Part shown: piece after piece, positions 32,952-41,372 of the stretch
Layout of the letters: every line of letters begins with the position of its first letter
How positions within the stretch are numbered: the stretch's first letter is position 1
Assembly (NCBI GenBank): GCA_015069615.1
Contig: SVIF01000012.1
Location: 1 to 48,888 of the forward strand
Reading direction: 5' to 3'
Source of the DNA: Clostridiales bacterium
GTDB lineage: Bacteria; Bacillota; Clostridia; Christensenellales; Borkfalkiaceae
DNA: 48,888 nucleotides
Notes under the pieces: generated by a model
Seen by the model: the letters and a program-made list of their open reading frames with translations, nothing else
What the model was told of the DNA's origin: nothing
Databases searched by the model: none
Made by a program: the position numbers and the translations under genes

Positions 32952-34088
32952 ATGGCACAAAATTATTACGAAATTTTAGGTGTGTCCAAAACCGCTTCGC
33001 AGGACGAGATTAAATCGGCATACCGCAAACTTGCCAGACAGTATCACCCCGACCTTCACCCAGGCGATAAGGCCTGTGAAGAAAAATTTAAGCAAATCAA
33101 CGAAGCAAACGAAACGCTTTCTGATCCCCAAAAACGCAGTCAGTACGATTATACGTTAGATCATCCTAACGCGGGCGGATTCGGTGGATTCGGCGGTGGA
33201 TTTTCGGGTGGCGGATTTGATTTCGGGGATATTTTCGGGGATATTTTCAGCCAGTTTACGGGTGGTGGAAGGTCTTCCCGCCCGCAAGCGCAAAAGGGCG
33301 AAGATATTACCATTGAACTTTCCATTAGCTTTATGGATGCAATTAAGGGCTGTACGCGTTCGGTTTCTTACACGCGGAATGAAACTTGTTCTTCTTGTAA
33401 AGGAACCAGGGCGAAAAATGGAACGGAATTTACCAAATGTGAAAAATGTAACGGAACGGGGCAAATTCGCTACGTTTCGCAAAGTTCCATTTTCCAAACG
33501 GTAAACGTTCGTCCTTGTAGCGATTGTCATGGAACGGGTAAAAAAATAAAAGAACCTTGCCCAGATTGCAAAGGGAAGGGATACGTTAAAAAGAAAACCG
33601 AACTACAAATTGAAATCCCAGCTGGGGTGGATAACGGAAATATTTTGAAAAAACGTGGGCTTGGGGAAGCGTCTGTAAATGGCGGACCCGCGGGTGATTT
33701 AAATATAATTATCAGCGTGTTGCCTCACAAAATTTTCAAACGCAAAGGCGCGGATTTGTACGTAGAATTGCCCATTTCTTATAAAACTGCGGTATTCGGT
33801 GGCAAAGTGCAAGTGCCCGGTGTAGATGATACGTTTACTTATACCGTGCCCGAAGGAACGCAAAGCGGAAAAATGTTCTGCGTGCGCAGCAAAGGCGTAA
33901 AAAGCCGTATGGGAAGCGGAGATTTGTACTTAACCGTGGTTGTGGAAGTTCCCAAAGCTCTTACTAAGGAGCAAAAAAAGCAGCTAGAAGCGTTAGATGA
34001 GAGCATAGATAACGATAAGCAATACGTAAAAATTAAAGCTTATCAAGACAACGTAAATTCTCTTTACGGCGTTGATCCTTATAAATAA
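32952..34088 (+). CDS. dnaJ: chaperone protein DnaJ (Hsp40)
   Basis: Co-chaperone that stimulates DnaK ATPase. The J domain (residues 1-70) has NYYEILGVSKTASQDEIKSAYRKLARQYHPDLHPG with the HPD triad. A Gly/Phe-rich linker (GGFGGFGGGFSGGGFDFGD) follows at about 76-95. Four zinc-finger repeats lie near 143-215; the first reads CSSCKGTRAKNG, with Arg where CxxCxGxG has Gly. The C-terminal substrate domain is complete. At 378 residues it is full length. GTAGGAG precedes the ATG. It is the last gene of the operon and is followed by a terminator. Confidence 0.96.
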   Translation: MAQNYYEILGVSKTASQDEIKSAYRKLARQYHPDLHPGDKACEEKFKQINEANETLSDPQKRSQYDYTLDHPNAGGFGGFGGGFSGGGFDFGDIFGDIFSQFTGGGRSSRPQAQKGEDITIELSISFMDAIKGCTRSVSYTRNETCSSCKGTRAKNGTEFTKCEKCNGTGQIRYVSQSSIFQTVNVRPCSDCHGTGKKIKEPCPDCKGKGYVKKKTELQIEIPAGVDNGNILKKRGLGEASVNGGPAGDLNIIISVLPHKIFKRKGADLYVELPISYKTAVFGGKVQVPGVDDTFTYTVPEGTQSGKMFCVRSKGVKSRMGSGDLYLTVVVEVPKALTKEQKKQLEALDESIDNDKQYVKIKAYQDNVNSLYGVDPYK

Positions 34089-34096
34089 GATTTTTG

Positions 34097-34132
34097 AAAG
34101 TAGGTTTTTTACGAAAGACCTACTTTTCTTTT
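34097..34132 (+). terminator. intrinsic terminator of the heat-shock operon
   Basis: AAAGTAGGT (34097-34105) pairs with 34118-34126, and four further weak pairs close a TACG tetraloop; TTTTCTTTT follows. It lies 8 bases after the dnaJ stop. Confidence 0.88.
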
Positions 34133-34161
34133 CCTTTTTAGAGATAAAAGTGCAGGTTTTT

Positions 34162-34196
34162 CGGGGAAAGTTTACTTTCCCCGTTGATTTTTTGTT
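34162..34196 (+). terminator. second terminator-like hairpin before prmA
   Basis: A perfect 9-bp stem, CGGGGAAAG (34162-34170) with 34175-34183, around TTTA, is followed by TTGATTTTTTG. It stands in tandem with the terminator at 34097-34132. Its T-rich tail contains the -35 hexamer of the prmA promoter. Confidence 0.75.
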
Positions 34197-34212
34197 TTTT
34201 GTGTGTTAAAAT
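34184..34212 (+). promoter_or_regulatory. sigmaA-type promoter of the prmA operon
   Basis: TTGATT (34184-34189) and TAAAAT (34207-34212) have a 17-base spacer, placed just after the tandem terminators and 27 bases before prmA. Confidence 0.75.
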
Positions 34213-34238
34213 AGAAAAAACGCGTAAGGAAAAACAAG

Positions 34239-35183
34239 ATGCAATTTATTGAAATTACAACTTATACAACAACCGAAGCGGCAGATTTGATCAGTGATTT
34301 GATGTGGAATCACACCAACTACGGTGTAGCTGTTTCGGATCCGCAAGATATTCAAGAATTAAAAATGCAAAAAAATCCTAAATGGGACTATTTAGATGAT
34401 GATTTATTGCTTTCTACCCAAGAAGCCATCGTAAAATGTTACGTAGCGAAGGACGTTTTTGGTAAGGAATATTCCCTTTATCAAGAAGAGATTGCGGCAT
34501 TAAAAGAACGTGCACAAGACTTTTTGAATCTGGGTTCCTTAGAAACGGTTACGAAAGAGGTAGATGGGGATGCTTGGCGGGAAGTTTGGAAAAGCCATTA
34601 TAAGCCTATTCCCATTGGTAAAATCGTGGTTTGCCCCGAATGGATTCCCTACGAACCGAAAAACGGGGAACAGGTTGTTAAAATTGATAGCAACATGGCG
34701 TTTGGTACGGGGGAACACGAAACAACCTCTATGTGCGTAGAACTATTGCAAGAATACGTAGAAAACGGGGATACCGTTTTAGACGTAGGAACGGGAAGCG
34801 GTATTTTGGGAATCGCCATGGTGAAGCTCGGCGCAAAAAAAGCCTATATGACGGATATTGACTACGTTGCCGTACAGTCTGCCAAGAAAAACGCAGAAAA
34901 CAACGGCGTGTTGTCAAACTGCGAAATTGCGGAAAACAACCTACTAGACGACCTTTCGGTAACGGGTAGAGTGGTTACTGCAAATATTACCGCAGGCGTA
35001 TTAATTTTGCTTTCCGAAACCATTTTGCCCCACGTGGAAGAAGGTGGCGTGTTAATTTTAAGTGGTATCATCAATTCGCGCGTGGAAGAAGTAAAAGGCG
35101 TATATCAATCGTTAGGTTTTATGCTGTTACAACATAAAAACAAAGGGGAATGGAATGCCCTTGCTTTTAGGAGAGGGGAATGA
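34239..35183 (+). CDS. prmA: ribosomal protein L11 methyltransferase
   Basis: SAM-dependent trimethylation of ribosomal protein L11. The N-terminal substrate domain (residues 1 to ~90) begins FIEITTYTTTEAADLISDLMW. A conserved FGTGEHETTSMCVELL near 154-169 and motif I VLDVGTGSGILGIAMVKLGAKKAYMTDID near 180-208 form the SAM site; the NITAGVLILL stretch near 249 is the motif IV region. At 314 residues it has normal length. AAGGA lies 9 bases before the ATG. The stop overlaps rsmE by ATGA, a pairing common in Firmicutes. Confidence 0.95.
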   Translation: MQFIEITTYTTTEAADLISDLMWNHTNYGVAVSDPQDIQELKMQKNPKWDYLDDDLLLSTQEAIVKCYVAKDVFGKEYSLYQEEIAALKERAQDFLNLGSLETVTKEVDGDAWREVWKSHYKPIPIGKIVVCPEWIPYEPKNGEQVVKIDSNMAFGTGEHETTSMCVELLQEYVENGDTVLDVGTGSGILGIAMVKLGAKKAYMTDIDYVAVQSAKKNAENNGVLSNCEIAENNLLDDLSVTGRVVTANITAGVLILLSETILPHVEEGGVLILSGIINSRVEEVKGVYQSLGFMLLQHKNKGEWNALAFRRGE

Positions 35184-35899
35184 GTGGGCTTCGTAGATTT
35201 TTCGTAAAAGAACTTTCGGTTGGCGAATTAGAACTAATTGGCGAAGAATTTAACCACGCGGCAAACGTTTTGCGCTTAAAAACGGGGGAACGGCTACTTC
35301 TTTGTAACAATACGGGAGTAGAATATCCGGCGGAAATCGTTTCGGTGGAAAAAAAGAAAATGCGGCTTATGGTTGGCGAAGGCTTGCCTTGTCCAAACGA
35401 ACCCAAAGCAGATATTACCCTGTGTTGCGGATACTTAAAAGGGGATAAAACCGAACTTATCGTACAAAAGGCAACCGAACTTGGCGTTAAAAATATTATC
35501 GTGTTTGATTCCGTTTTTTCCAGTGCGTACGTAAGCGATAATAAAATGGAACGCCTAACTCGCGTAGCTGAAGAATCGGCAAAACAGTGCGGACGCGCAA
35601 CTTATCCCACGGTTACCTACTTACCTTTTCAAAACGCCTTAGAACAAGCAAACGGCTACGAAAATAAGATTTTTGCTTGCGAATTTGAAAGTGAAAAGAA
35701 TTTCTCCCTTACGGAAATTTCGGGTAGCACGTTTATCGTTGTGGGTAGTGAAGGCGGGTTCTCCGAAGAAGAACGGGAATACGCTCTTACTTGTGGCTTC
35801 CAGTCCGTATCCCTTGGGAATCGGATACTACGCGCGGAAACGGCGTGTATTGCGTTAGTGTCGGTCGTTGCTTACGGATTGGGAGAGTGGAAACGATGA
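35180..35899 (+). CDS. rsmE: 16S rRNA (uracil-1498-N3)-methyltransferase
   Basis: Methylates U1498 of 16S rRNA in the decoding centre. An N-terminal PUA-like domain (FNHAANVLRLKTGERLLLCNN near 27-47) is followed by a SPOUT trefoil-knot domain with GDKTELIVQKATELGV near 90-105, VVGSEGGFSEEE near 188-199 and LGNRILRAETACIALVSVVAYG near 212-233. The length of 239 is normal. It overlaps both prmA and mtaB by ATGA. Confidence 0.95.
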   Translation: MSGLRRFFVKELSVGELELIGEEFNHAANVLRLKTGERLLLCNNTGVEYPAEIVSVEKKKMRLMVGEGLPCPNEPKADITLCCGYLKGDKTELIVQKATELGVKNIIVFDSVFSSAYVSDNKMERLTRVAEESAKQCGRATYPTVTYLPFQNALEQANGYENKIFACEFESEKNFSLTEISGSTFIVVGSEGGFSEEEREYALTCGFQSVSLGNRILRAETACIALVSVVAYGLGEWKR

Positions 35900-37149
35900 A
35901 AATTTCTGTGTTCACCTTGGGGTGCAAGGTAAACGAAAGCGAATCGGCATCTATTCGCCAAGGGCTTTTGGATGTGGGTTTTTCGGTTGCGGAAGGGTTA
36001 ACCTTTGCGGATATATACGTGTTAAATACGTGCGCCGTAACTGCGGAAGCAGAAAAGAAATCCCGCCAAGCGGTTGCCCGTATTAAAAAAATCAATCCGA
36101 ATGCAAAAATATTCGTAACGGGATGCGCATCTCAAAAGGACGCTAACGCATTTTTGGAAAAGGAAGGTGTCGTTTACGTAGGTGGAACGCAAAGAAAGGA
36201 CGCAATTATTTCCGCCGTAAAAGGGCTAACAGAAGAAACGATTCTTCCGCGCGTTGAAGTGCAAGAAGAAAGCGCGTTTTGTGATCTTCCTATTTCGCGC
36301 GCTACACGAACGCGCGTGGATATTAAAGTACAAGACGGCTGCAACAATTTTTGCGCGTACTGTTTAATCCCGTATTTGCGTGGAAGGGAGCGGAGTCGCT
36401 CTATGGAAAGCGTAAAGAAGGAAGTCTTGCTCTTAAACGCGCCCGAGGCGGTAATAACGGGGATTAACGTGTCCGCTTATCAAACCGAACGTGGCGGCTT
36501 AACCGAGCTTTTGCAAGCGTTGAAGGACGTTCCTTCTCGCATCCGTTTAGGTTCTTTGGAAGTGCGCGTAATTACCCATGCGTTTTTGCAGGCTGCGAAG
36601 GAATTAAAAAACTTCGCTCCACATTTTCACTTGTCCCTACAATCGGGTAGCAACGGCGTGCTAAAGGATATGAACCGCAAATATACTACCGAAGAATATA
36701 AGGAAAAAGTGGAGTTAATTCGCACATATTTCCCGCACGCAGCAATTACAACGGATATCATTGCGGGGTTCCCCACCGAAACGGAAGAACGGTTTAACGA
36801 AAGTTTTGCTTTTGCCAAAAGCGTAAATTTTGCGGATATTCACGCCTTTCCGTTTAGCGCTAGGGAAGGTACGAAGGCCGCGCAATTTGCGGATTTACCC
36901 AAAAGGGTAAAAAAAGAACGTACCGAACGCTTGCTTGCCTTGGCAGAACGAACGAAGCGCGCGTTTTACGAAAAAAACCTTGGCGAAATCCGTCAAGTAA
37001 TCGTGGAAGAATCGGATGGAAAGAATTCGTATGGATATACCGAAAATTATATACGTACGCAAATACCCGAACCGTTGCCCGTTGGTACGTACATGGTTCA
37101 GTTAAAGGAAATTGAAAAGGACGTATGCCTCGGCGCACGTTTAAAATAA
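35896..37149 (+). CDS. mtaB: tRNA ms2t6A37 methylthiotransferase MtaB
   Basis: Radical-SAM enzyme adding a methylthio group to t6A at tRNA position 37. The N-terminal cluster-binding domain has Cys10 in TLGCKVNESES, Cys near 46 in NTCAVT and Cys near 77 in TGCAS. The radical-SAM triad is CNNFCAYC near 150-157, followed by IPYLRGRERSR. A C-terminal TRAM-like domain ends near 418. I chose ATG 35896 (ATGA overlap with rsmE, GGGAGAG ahead). The absence of a RimO- or MiaB-type N-terminal extension and the LGCKVN start favour MtaB. Confidence 0.92.
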   Translation: MKISVFTLGCKVNESESASIRQGLLDVGFSVAEGLTFADIYVLNTCAVTAEAEKKSRQAVARIKKINPNAKIFVTGCASQKDANAFLEKEGVVYVGGTQRKDAIISAVKGLTEETILPRVEVQEESAFCDLPISRATRTRVDIKVQDGCNNFCAYCLIPYLRGRERSRSMESVKKEVLLLNAPEAVITGINVSAYQTERGGLTELLQALKDVPSRIRLGSLEVRVITHAFLQAAKELKNFAPHFHLSLQSGSNGVLKDMNRKYTTEEYKEKVELIRTYFPHAAITTDIIAGFPTETEERFNESFAFAKSVNFADIHAFPFSAREGTKAAQFADLPKRVKKERTERLLALAERTKRAFYEKNLGEIRQVIVEESDGKNSYGYTENYIRTQIPEPLPVGTYMVQLKEIEKDVCLGARLK

Positions 37150-37163
37150 AGGAGAAAAGAAAA

Positions 37164-37505
37164 ATGGAAAACTGTATTTTTTGTAAAATTATTACGGGGC
37201 AAATTCCCGCAACTAAGTTCTATGAAGATGATGATATGGTGATTATTTCGGATATTGATCCCAAAGCAAAATATCACTATTTACTGCTGTTAAAAGAACA
37301 TTTTCCCACCTTGGAGGCAATGACCGCAAAGCAAGGGGAGAAACTTGCCGTGGCACTAAAAAAGCTTCCAGAATTAGCAGAAAAACTGCATTTGGAAGGG
37401 GGTTACCGTTTGGTGATTAACCAAGGGGAAGACGCCGGGCAAACCGTACCCCATTTGCACGTTCATATTTTGGCGGGACAAAAAATGGGTTGGCAACCCG
37501 CTTAA
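37164..37505 (+). CDS. HIT family protein (histidine triad hydrolase)
   Basis: Small nucleotide-phosphoramidate hydrolase of the HinT group. NCIFCKIITGQIPATKFYEDD at the N-terminus has the paired Cys (4 and 7) of zinc-binding members. The triad PHLHVHILAG is near residues 96-105. The length of 113 is typical. AAAGGAG overlaps the mtaB stop, so it is the last gene of the prmA operon. No strong terminator follows before the rpsU promoter. Confidence 0.93.
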   Translation: MENCIFCKIITGQIPATKFYEDDDMVIISDIDPKAKYHYLLLLKEHFPTLEAMTAKQGEKLAVALKKLPELAEKLHLEGGYRLVINQGEDAGQTVPHLHVHILAGQKMGWQPA

Positions 37506-37538
37506 CCGAAAAAAAGAGAAAAAAGATAGCGTAAACAG

Positions 37539-37567
37539 TTGACAGGGCGAAGATTGTTTGCTATACT
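37539..37567 (+). promoter_or_regulatory. sigmaA-type promoter of rpsU
   Basis: TTGACA (37539-37544) and TATACT (37562-37567) have a 17-base spacer, 46 bases before rpsU. Confidence 0.88.
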
Positions 37568-37613
37568 TTATTTTGCAAAATAAATGCAGGCGCTGCGAAG
37601 GAGGGGAAATTAG

Positions 37614-37793
37614 ATGTCTACGATCAGAGTAGGTGAAAACGAAACTTTGGAAAACGCACTTCGTCGTTTTAAGAGAAAGTGTTCCAGAGACGCAATTATC
37701 AGTGACCTTCGCAAAAGAGAATGCTACGAAAAACCTTCGGTTAAGCGTAAGAAGAAATCTGAAGCTGCAAGAAAAAGAAGTGTAAAAAACTAA
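37614..37793 (+). CDS. rpsU: 30S ribosomal protein S21
   Basis: A 59-residue basic protein, [20 protein letters not shown] at the start, with the family's [22 protein letters not shown] in the middle and a Lys/Arg-rich tail ([13 protein letters not shown]). It binds the 30S platform near the anti-Shine-Dalgarno and helps initiation. AAGGAGGGG (37598-37606) is one of the strongest ribosome sites in the window. In Firmicutes the usual 3' neighbour is yqeY; here it is an unrelated, unrecognised gene after a terminator. Confidence 0.96.
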   Translation: MSTIRVGENETLENALRRFKRKCSRDAIISDLRKRECYEKPSVKRKKKSEAARKRSVKN

Positions 37794-37805
37794 ACTAAAC
37801 CTACG

Positions 37806-37839
37806 CCCGATAAGTGATACTTGTCGGGTAAATTTTTTT
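37806..37839 (+). terminator. terminator between rpsU and the next gene
   Basis: CCCGATAAG pairs with 37820-37828 (one G-U) around TGATA; TAAA and seven T follow. It lies 13 bases after the rpsU stop. The gene at 37854 has no separate promoter in the 14-base gap, so it must depend on readthrough. Confidence 0.85.
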
Positions 37840-37853
37840 ACGGAGCAATTTTT

Positions 37854-38231
37854 ATGAGTGATCGCACGATTAAATCTGCTGCAAAAGAAGCAAAAATCCG
37901 TTTAAAAGGCGGATTTTGGCAGAATCACCGCGAAGATGTGATAGGTCATGTAGACAAAGCCCGTATTAATGGGGTTTGCGCTACGGACGTCGTTGCATAT
38001 TACTCACAAAAGATGGAAGGGAAATCCCTTACGCGCGAAGACGAGTTTTATTTGAAAGTGAAACAAATTTTGGATGAGGAAGGGGAGGTTTCGGATATGC
38101 TTGGCAGATTAACTGACCAAAGTGTGTTTGGAACTTTGGATTATGCATCACGCCAAAGATATATGATGGACTTATCCGAACGATATCAACGTGCTCTCAT
38201 GCGATACAAAAAAGAAAAAATTTTCCGCTAA
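37854..38231 (+). CDS. hypothetical protein, 125 residues
   Basis: I do not recognise this family. The protein is soluble, highly charged and mostly helical: a basic N-terminus (TIKSAAKEAKIRLKGGFW), a central acidic stretch (LTREDEFYLKVKQILDEEGEV) and a basic C-terminus (RYQRALMRYKKEKIFR). One Cys, no membrane segment and no signal. A domain that binds RNA or the ribosome is possible because of its place after rpsU, but this is only context. CGGAGC lies 8 bases before ATG 37854. Its stop codon sits in the loop of a hairpin (38222-38239). Confidence 0.8.
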   Translation: MSDRTIKSAAKEAKIRLKGGFWQNHREDVIGHVDKARINGVCATDVVAYYSQKMEGKSLTREDEFYLKVKQILDEEGEVSDMLGRLTDQSVFGTLDYASRQRYMMDLSERYQRALMRYKKEKIFR

Positions 38232-38239
38232 TGCGGAAA
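38222..38239 (+). repeat. hairpin spanning the stop codon of the 37854 gene
   Basis: TTTCCGC (38222-38228) pairs perfectly with 38233-38239, with TAAT (containing the stop) as loop. No T run follows on the + strand, so it may stabilise mRNA ends and is not a clear terminator. Confidence 0.5.
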
Positions 38240-38261
38240 GAAAAATAAGGAGAAAATACAA

Positions 38262-38795
38262 ATGGAATTAAAAGGCAGTAAAACCGAAAAAAACTTGCAC
38301 GAAGCCTTTGCTGGGGAATCCCAAGCGCGCAACAAGTACACCTACTTTGCAAGCGTTGCTAAAAAAGAAGGTTACGAACAAATCGCTGAAATTTTCTTAA
38401 AAACGGCGGAAAACGAAAAAGAACACGCAAAACTTTGGTTTAAGGCGTTATCGGGAATCGGTTCTACCCCCGAAAACCTTGCCGCGGCAGCAGACGGGGA
38501 AAACTACGAATGGACGGATATGTACGATCGCTTTGCAAAGGAAGCGGCAGAAGAAGGGTTTACCGAACTCGCTGCTCGCTTTGCTGCGGTGGCAAAAATT
38601 GAAAAGACGCACGAAGAACGCTATCGCGCGCTGTTGAAAAACGTGGAAACTGCATCCGTGTTTGAAAAATCCGAAGTAAAGGTATGGGAATGTAGAAACT
38701 GCGGGCATTTAGTTATGGGAACCAAGGCGCCCGAAGTTTGCCCCGTATGCGCACACCCCAAGAGCTTTTTTGAAATTCGTAAAGAAAATTATTAA
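38262..38795 (+). CDS. rbr: rubrerythrin
   Basis: Non-heme di-iron peroxidase that removes hydrogen peroxide in anaerobes. The ferritin-like four-helix domain carries the two iron-binding signatures [17 protein letters not shown] near residues 14-30 and [14 protein letters not shown] near 47-60, with their counterparts [25 protein letters not shown] later. The C-terminal rubredoxin-like domain has C-x2-C twice (WECRNCGH and EVCPVCAHP, near 144-165). The length of 177 is slightly short but complete. AAGGAGAA precedes the ATG. A terminator follows. Confidence 0.96.
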   Translation: MELKGSKTEKNLHEAFAGESQARNKYTYFASVAKKEGYEQIAEIFLKTAENEKEHAKLWFKALSGIGSTPENLAAAADGENYEWTDMYDRFAKEAAEEGFTELAARFAAVAKIEKTHEERYRALLKNVETASVFEKSEVKVWECRNCGHLVMGTKAPEVCPVCAHPKSFFEIRKENY

Positions 38796-38799
38796 TTTG

Positions 38800-38833
38800 A
38801 AAAGGGAAGAAACGAAGTTTTCTTCCTTTTTTT
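38800..38833 (+). terminator. intrinsic terminator after rubrerythrin
   Basis: An A-rich/GGGAAGAAA left arm pairs with TTTCTTCC and a long T run around a short loop. It sits 5 bases after the stop. Confidence 0.85.
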
Positions 38834-38904
38834 ATGAAAAAAGGCAAATTATGGAAAAAAGTAAAATATATGCCAAAAAAATTCAACAAAATGCCTTTCT
38901 CCCC

Positions 38905-38933
38905 TTGAAATATTTAAATAAATGTTATATAAT
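38905..38933 (+). promoter_or_regulatory. sigmaA-type promoter of the glycogen operon
   Basis: TTGAAA (38905-38910) and TATAAT (38928-38933) have a 17-base spacer. The leader is about 115 bases long; apart from the dyad at 38940-38957 I see nothing recognisable in it. Confidence 0.88.
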
Positions 38934-38939
38934 GTTATC

Positions 38940-38957
38940 AAGTATGTTCACATACTT
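38940..38957 (+). promoter_or_regulatory. palindrome at the start of the glg transcript
   Basis: AAGTATG-TTCA-CATACTT, a perfect 7-bp dyad, begins 7 bases after the -10 hexamer, that is at the predicted first transcribed base. It is well placed as a repressor operator or a 5' stabilising hairpin. I do not recognise the matching regulator. Confidence 0.6.
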
Positions 38958-39053
38958 AACTTCCGCGCGATTGCTTTAACTTTTTCGTGGCTTCCTTCCG
39001 TGTGTGCGGATTTTACAAAGACTTTGGTAAAAAATCTTAAAAGGAGTAAAAAT

Positions 39054-40250
39054 ATGATTAGGAAGAAAAAATGTATTGCAATGTTGCTTGCCGGTGGGCA
39101 GGGTAGCCGTTTGTATGCCCTTACCACGAAAATCGCAAAACCCGCGGTTTCTTTCGGTGGTAAATATCGTATTATCGACTTTACGCTTTCTAACTGCGTG
39201 AACTCGGGTATTGATACGGTGGGCGTTTTAACCCAGTACCAACCCTTGATTTTAAACGATTATATCGGGAACGGTCAACCTTGGGATTTGGATCGTTCTT
39301 TCGGTGGGGTACATATTCTTTCTCCTTATCAAGCAAAGGAAGGATCTAAGTGGTATTTGGGAACGGCGAACGCAATTTATCAAAACTTGCACTTTATTCG
39401 TCAGTTTCAACCTGAATACGTTTTAATTCTTTCGGGCGATCATATTTACAGTATGGACTACGATGCAATGCTGCAACACACCATTAAAACGGGTGCGGAT
39501 TGCTGTATCGCGGCGTACGAAGTTGATATTAAGGAAGCATCCCGTTTCGGTATCTTAAACGTAAATGGGGACGACTCCATTTACGAGTTTGAGGAAAAAC
39601 CCGCAAAACCCAAGAGCAATCTTGCTTCCATGGGTATTTATATCTTCAAAGCGGAAAAAATGTACAAGTATTTGGAAGAAGATAATCGCGACCCCGCATC
39701 TTCTAAGGACTTCGGTAAAAACGTAATCCCCAATATGTTAAACGCCGGTGAAAAGATGGTTGCTTACCGTTTCTCGGGTTATTGGAAGGACGTAGGTACC
39801 ATTCAATCCTTATGGCAAGCGAATAACGACCTTTTAGGGGATGATCCCGCATACGATCTTTCCCGCACCAACTGGAAGGTTCATTCCAGAAACCCCATTT
39901 CTCCCCCTCATTTCGTAGGGAAGGAAGGTAAGGTTACCAACAGTATCGTAATTGCTGGTAGCAAAATTGAAGGTGTGGTTGAAGATTCCATTTTGGGTAG
40001 CGACGTTGTTGTGGAAAAGGGTGCCGTTGTAAAGGGAAGCGTAATTATGAACGGTGCTGTGATTAAACATAACGCCTCCGTTACGTACTCTATTTTGGAT
40101 GAAAACGTTACGATTGGCGAAAAGGCTACGGTCGGCGCAATGAATGACGACGGAAAAATTTCCGTTGTAGGTAGGGATAGCGTGGTTCCCGAAAACGGAA
40201 CGGTTGCCCCTGGCGAAGTTGTGGACGCATACGCAATGAAGGAGGAATAA
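39054..40250 (+). CDS. glgC: glucose-1-phosphate adenylyltransferase, catalytic subunit
   Basis: Makes ADP-glucose from ATP and glucose-1-[40 protein letters not shown] (residues ~8-47) contains the nucleotide-binding loop and the substrate Lys; [15 protein letters not shown] near 126-140 contains the metal Asp. A C-terminal left-handed beta-helix follows ([30 protein letters not shown]). I chose ATG 39054 behind AAGGAG (39041-39046); an in-frame upstream start would lie inside the promoter. The length of 398 is normal. glgD follows after 4 bases. Confidence 0.95.
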   Translation: MIRKKKCIAMLLAGGQGSRLYALTTKIAKPAVSFGGKYRIIDFTLSNCVNSGIDTVGVLTQYQPLILNDYIGNGQPWDLDRSFGGVHILSPYQAKEGSKWYLGTANAIYQNLHFIRQFQPEYVLILSGDHIYSMDYDAMLQHTIKTGADCCIAAYEVDIKEASRFGILNVNGDDSIYEFEEKPAKPKSNLASMGIYIFKAEKMYKYLEEDNRDPASSKDFGKNVIPNMLNAGEKMVAYRFSGYWKDVGTIQSLWQANNDLLGDDPAYDLSRTNWKVHSRNPISPPHFVGKEGKVTNSIVIAGSKIEGVVEDSILGSDVVVEKGAVVKGSVIMNGAVIKHNASVTYSILDENVTIGEKATVGAMNDDGKISVVGRDSVVPENGTVAPGEVVDAYAMKEE

Positions 40251-40254
40251 GAAA

Positions 40255-41361
40255 ATGTCTGCTCTCGGTATTATTTTTTCTAATATTCATGACGATAACG
40301 TGCCTGAACTTACCGCAAAAAGAACCATGGGAAGTATTCCCTTCGGCGGTCGCTATCGCTTAATTGATTTTCCCCTATCTTCCATGGTAAACTCTCAAAT
40401 TTCCAAAGTTGGGGTTATCACTAAAAACAACTATCAATCCTTAATGGACCACGTGGGTAGCGGTAAAGATTGGGATCTTGCAAGAAAGAACGGCGGTTTA
40501 ATTCTTTTGCCCCCCTTCTTCTCTAAGGAAAGCGGGTCCTTGTATCAAACCCGATTGGAAGCGTTAAAGGGGATTGTTGGTTTTTTAAGCCACTCTTACG
40601 AGGAGTACGTAGTTTTAACCGACTGCGATTGCGTATATGCAATGGATTACAACAAGGTAATTAGTTACCACGCGGAAAACGATGCGGACGTAACCATGGT
40701 TTATCGCTCTGCGGTTGACAATGCTTCAAAAAATGCGTATATTGTTACGGACGAAACAGGTAGAATTACCGAAATCGTTGCGGAAGACAAGGCTTCTGCT
40801 AATAAGGAACGTAATTACGTTGTAAACGTGTTCGTTATGAAAAGAACTTTCCTTATTAACTTAATTACGGATGCAATTTCCCACGGACATCACCATTTCT
40901 TGCAAGTTATGACCGATTCTATGCGTAGTTTACGCTTGTTTGGTTATAAATTTGACGGATACATTGCAACCATGGATTCCATGTTGACTTATTATAATTC
41001 CAATATGCAACTGTTGGATGAAAAAGTTCGTAATGAACTATTTACCGAAAATGCGGTTTATACCAAGGTGCGCGATAGTGCGCCCACCAAATACGGCAAC
41101 GCTGCGGTTGTGGAAAATTCTTTGATTGCAGATGGTTGTGTGATTGAAGGGGAAGTGCGCAATAGTATTTTGTTCCGTGGCGTAAAAGTTGGCCGCGGTG
41201 CAGTTATCAGTAACGCAATTTTAATGCAAGACACCCAAGTGTTGGAAAATGCAACGGTTAACTGCATTATCGCTGATAAAAACGTATTAATTCGTGAAAA
41301 GAGCGTGCTTTCGGGTAGTAAAGAACATCCCTTCTATCTTGCTAAAAATTCCAGAGCGTAA
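40255..41361 (+). CDS. glgD: glucose-1-phosphate adenylyltransferase, GlgD subunit
   Basis: GlgC paralog that forms a mixed tetramer with GlgC in Firmicutes and raises its activity. The N-terminus MSALGIIFSNIHDDNVPELTAKRTMGSIPFGGRYRLIDFPLS shows the nucleotide-binding loop degenerated (no GGxGxRL), the GlgD trait. The DCDCVYAMDYNK segment near 122-133 keeps the sugar-nucleotide fold. A C-terminal beta-helix is present. The length of 368 is typical. The gene is preceded by AAGGAGG inside the end of glgC and followed by glgA. Confidence 0.94.
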   Translation: MSALGIIFSNIHDDNVPELTAKRTMGSIPFGGRYRLIDFPLSSMVNSQISKVGVITKNNYQSLMDHVGSGKDWDLARKNGGLILLPPFFSKESGSLYQTRLEALKGIVGFLSHSYEEYVVLTDCDCVYAMDYNKVISYHAENDADVTMVYRSAVDNASKNAYIVTDETGRITEIVAEDKASANKERNYVVNVFVMKRTFLINLITDAISHGHHHFLQVMTDSMRSLRLFGYKFDGYIATMDSMLTYYNSNMQLLDEKVRNELFTENAVYTKVRDSAPTKYGNAAVVENSLIADGCVIEGEVRNSILFRGVKVGRGAVISNAILMQDTQVLENATVNCIIADKNVLIREKSVLSGSKEHPFYLAKNSRA

Positions 41362-41372
41362 GGAGAATATAT

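Noticed and set aside
33184-33504. Long ORF in the other + frame inside dnaJ
   Set aside because: Shadow of the Gly-rich and zinc-finger region of dnaJ, no ribosome site.
38849-38979. Short ORF overlapping the glg promoter (MEKSKIYAKK start)
   Set aside because: It lies in the promoter and leader, has no ribosome site and AT-rich composition unlike the coding genes.
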